A DNA stretch of 37,253 nucleotides from assembly GCA_005779395.1 (NCBI GenBank), contig SXJP01000006.1, positions 1-37,253 of the forward strand, read 5' to 3'. Source of the stretch: Actinomycetota bacterium (GTDB lineage Bacteria > Actinomycetota > Acidimicrobiia > IMCC26256 > PALSA-610). Numbering within the stretch: position 1 is the stretch's first letter; each line of letters starts with the position of its first letter. Shown here piece after piece: positions 35,982 to 37,253 of the stretch. Under the pieces are notes generated by a model, which saw only the letters and a list, made by a program, of their open reading frames with translations, made no database searches and was not told the origin of the DNA. The translations under genes were made by a program, and so were the position numbers.

Positions 35982-37253
35982 ATGACTTTCCGAGTGACCT
36001 ACGCAACCCTCAGCGCAGACAACAAAGAACTACACGCGGCATTCGAAGCTGCGATTCCGACCGCACGAAAGCAGCTAGGCGGGCATCACGCGAGCATCGT
36101 CAACGGTGCAGAACTCAACGCCGATGACAGTTTCTCGACCGTAAGTCCGATCGATCGTGCGGTGATAGTCGGAACTTTCGGTACAGCGTCAGAACACGAC
36201 GTCGACTCCGCAGTGAACGCCGCCCGAGACGCATTTGCTTCATGGTCTCGCCTGAGCGCTGACCAGCGTTGTGACATTCTCGATGCTGGAGCCGATCTCA
36301 TTAGCGAACGTCGCAATGAGATAAGTGCAGTTCTAACAATTGAGGTCGGCAAGAATCGTCTAGAGGCGCTCGGCGATGTAGAAGAAACAGCCGACCTGAT
36401 TCGTTACTACACACACCAGATGCGTACCAACAACGGATTCGCCCAACCTATGGGACGTCTAAGCGAGACCGATAACACCAGCGATGTGCTTCGTCCGTAT
36501 GGTGTTTGGGCAGTGATTGCGCCGTTCAATTTTCCTGCCGCTCTCTCGGGTGGCCCGATCGGCGCCGCGCTTATCGCAGGCAACACCTGCGTCCTGAAAC
36601 CGAGCGAGATCGGGAGTCTCACGGGCCTGCTTATAGCCAAGGCACTTTGGGATGGCGGCGTCCCGACAAACGTCCTGCACGTCGTGTTCGGGCCAGGCGA
36701 ACTGACTGGTCGCGCTCTCGTGGAACACCCGAAGGTTGATGGCATCACCTTTACCGGCAGCTACAGCGTCGGCATGGATATCTACCGACGCTTCGCAACG
36801 CAGTATCCGAAGCCTGCGATATGCGAGATGGGTGGGAAAAATCCCGTAATCGTTAGCCGCAAGGCAGACATTGACCTCGCAGTAGAAGGCACGATGCGTA
36901 GCGCCTTCGGACTAACCGGCCAAAAGTGCAGCGCGGCTTCTCGCGCCTATATCGAGCGACCCGTTTACGACGAGTTTGTTGCCCGGCTTGTGGCCAAAGC
37001 AAACGGCATCATCGTCGGCGACCCGCTAGACCACTCGGTGTGGATGGGTCCGCTCATCAACGAGGATGCGGTAGAGCGATATCTCGACGCAACGGCTCAA
37101 GCGTCGACAGATGGGCGAGTGCTCTGCGGAGGGCATCGACTCACGGACGGTCGCCTAGCTGATGGAAATTTTGTCGCGCCAACTGTCGTAGAAGTTCCTG
37201 TCGACAGTTCGCTTTGGGAAACGGAACTGTTCGTGCCGTTTATCTCAGTGACC
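35982..37253 (+). CDS. P5C-dehydrogenase-like aldehyde dehydrogenase (partial)
   Basis: The frame runs from the ATG at 35982 to the right edge (424 residues, no stop), so the end is missing. GAGGTGAT lies upstream of the ATG. ALDH features include VIAPFNFPAALSGGP, KPSEIGSLTG, FTGSYSVGMD, CEMGGKNPV and Cys316 in TGQKCSAASRA. The APFNFP, GGKNPV and GQKCSAASRAY contexts resemble 1-pyrroline-5-carboxylate dehydrogenase (RocA/PutA type), which makes glutamate from glutamate semialdehyde. It is the third gene of the apparent operon with the ThDP enzyme. If it is a true P5C dehydrogenase, a proline dehydrogenase might lie beyond the edge. Confidence 0.82.
   Translation, partial: MTFRVTYATLSADNKELHAAFEAAIPTARKQLGGHHASIVNGAELNADDSFSTVSPIDRAVIVGTFGTASEHDVDSAVNAARDAFASWSRLSADQRCDILDAGADLISERRNEISAVLTIEVGKNRLEALGDVEETADLIRYYTHQMRTNNGFAQPMGRLSETDNTSDVLRPYGVWAVIAPFNFPAALSGGPIGAALIAGNTCVLKPSEIGSLTGLLIAKALWDGGVPTNVLHVVFGPGELTGRALVEHPKVDGITFTGSYSVGMDIYRRFATQYPKPAICEMGGKNPVIVSRKADIDLAVEGTMRSAFGLTGQKCSAASRAYIERPVYDEFVARLVAKANGIIVGDPLDHSVWMGPLINEDAVERYLDATAQASTDGRVLCGGHRLTDGRLADGNFVAPTVVEVPVDSSLWETELFVPFISVT

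Overview
The window looks like a compact chromosomal segment of an actinobacterium, possibly an acidimicrobial or other aquatic lineage. The reasons are a GC content in the high 50s by eye on a few lines (not computed), a menaquinone rather than ubiquinone pathway, several starts that look leaderless, GTG/TTG starts, and genes packed with 1-11 bp overlaps. The lineage is inference. I see no mobile element, CRISPR array, tRNA or rRNA.

Left end (1-5279): a vitamin B12 acquisition locus. A secreted alpha-barrel protein of the squalene-cyclase/prenyltransferase-repeat type (minus strand, cut by the window edge) lies behind a cobalamin riboswitch. Divergent from it is an ECF transporter operon: T component, fused double ATPase and S component. 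A crotonase-family gene is translationally coupled to the end of that operon.

5296-8014: a thermonuclease-like lipoprotein, an MFS exporter whose apparent N-terminus has no ordinary start codon, and an enoyl-CoA hydratase. 8019-15061: a regulator with two MerR-type domains, then six menaquinone genes (menG, menF, menD, menH, menA, menE) on alternating strands with overlapping ends. menB and menC are absent from the window. 15080-17606: a D-threonine-aldolase/D-serine-dehydratase-like PLP enzyme and an amidase.

17616-22569: signalling and surface polysaccharide. It holds an HDOD protein, a degenerate GGDEF protein that keeps the c-di-GMP inhibitory site, a flippase and a glycosyltransferase whose start region overlaps that of the flippase. 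22579-24619: an SDR reductase and an acyl-CoA dehydrogenase.

24616-31142: branched-chain amino acid synthesis. ilvB-ilvH-ilvC run leftward behind an attenuator with an 11-residue Leu/Val-rich leader peptide, a hairpin and a rho-independent terminator. An intact diguanylate cyclase sits between this leader and ilvD. 31212-37253: an M14 zinc carboxypeptidase, then an apparent operon of aldehyde dehydrogenase, a ThDP-dependent decarboxylase-like enzyme and a P5C-dehydrogenase-like aldehyde dehydrogenase that runs off the right edge. The only gene-free stretch longer than 300 bases is 730-1079, which holds the riboswitch and its promoter.
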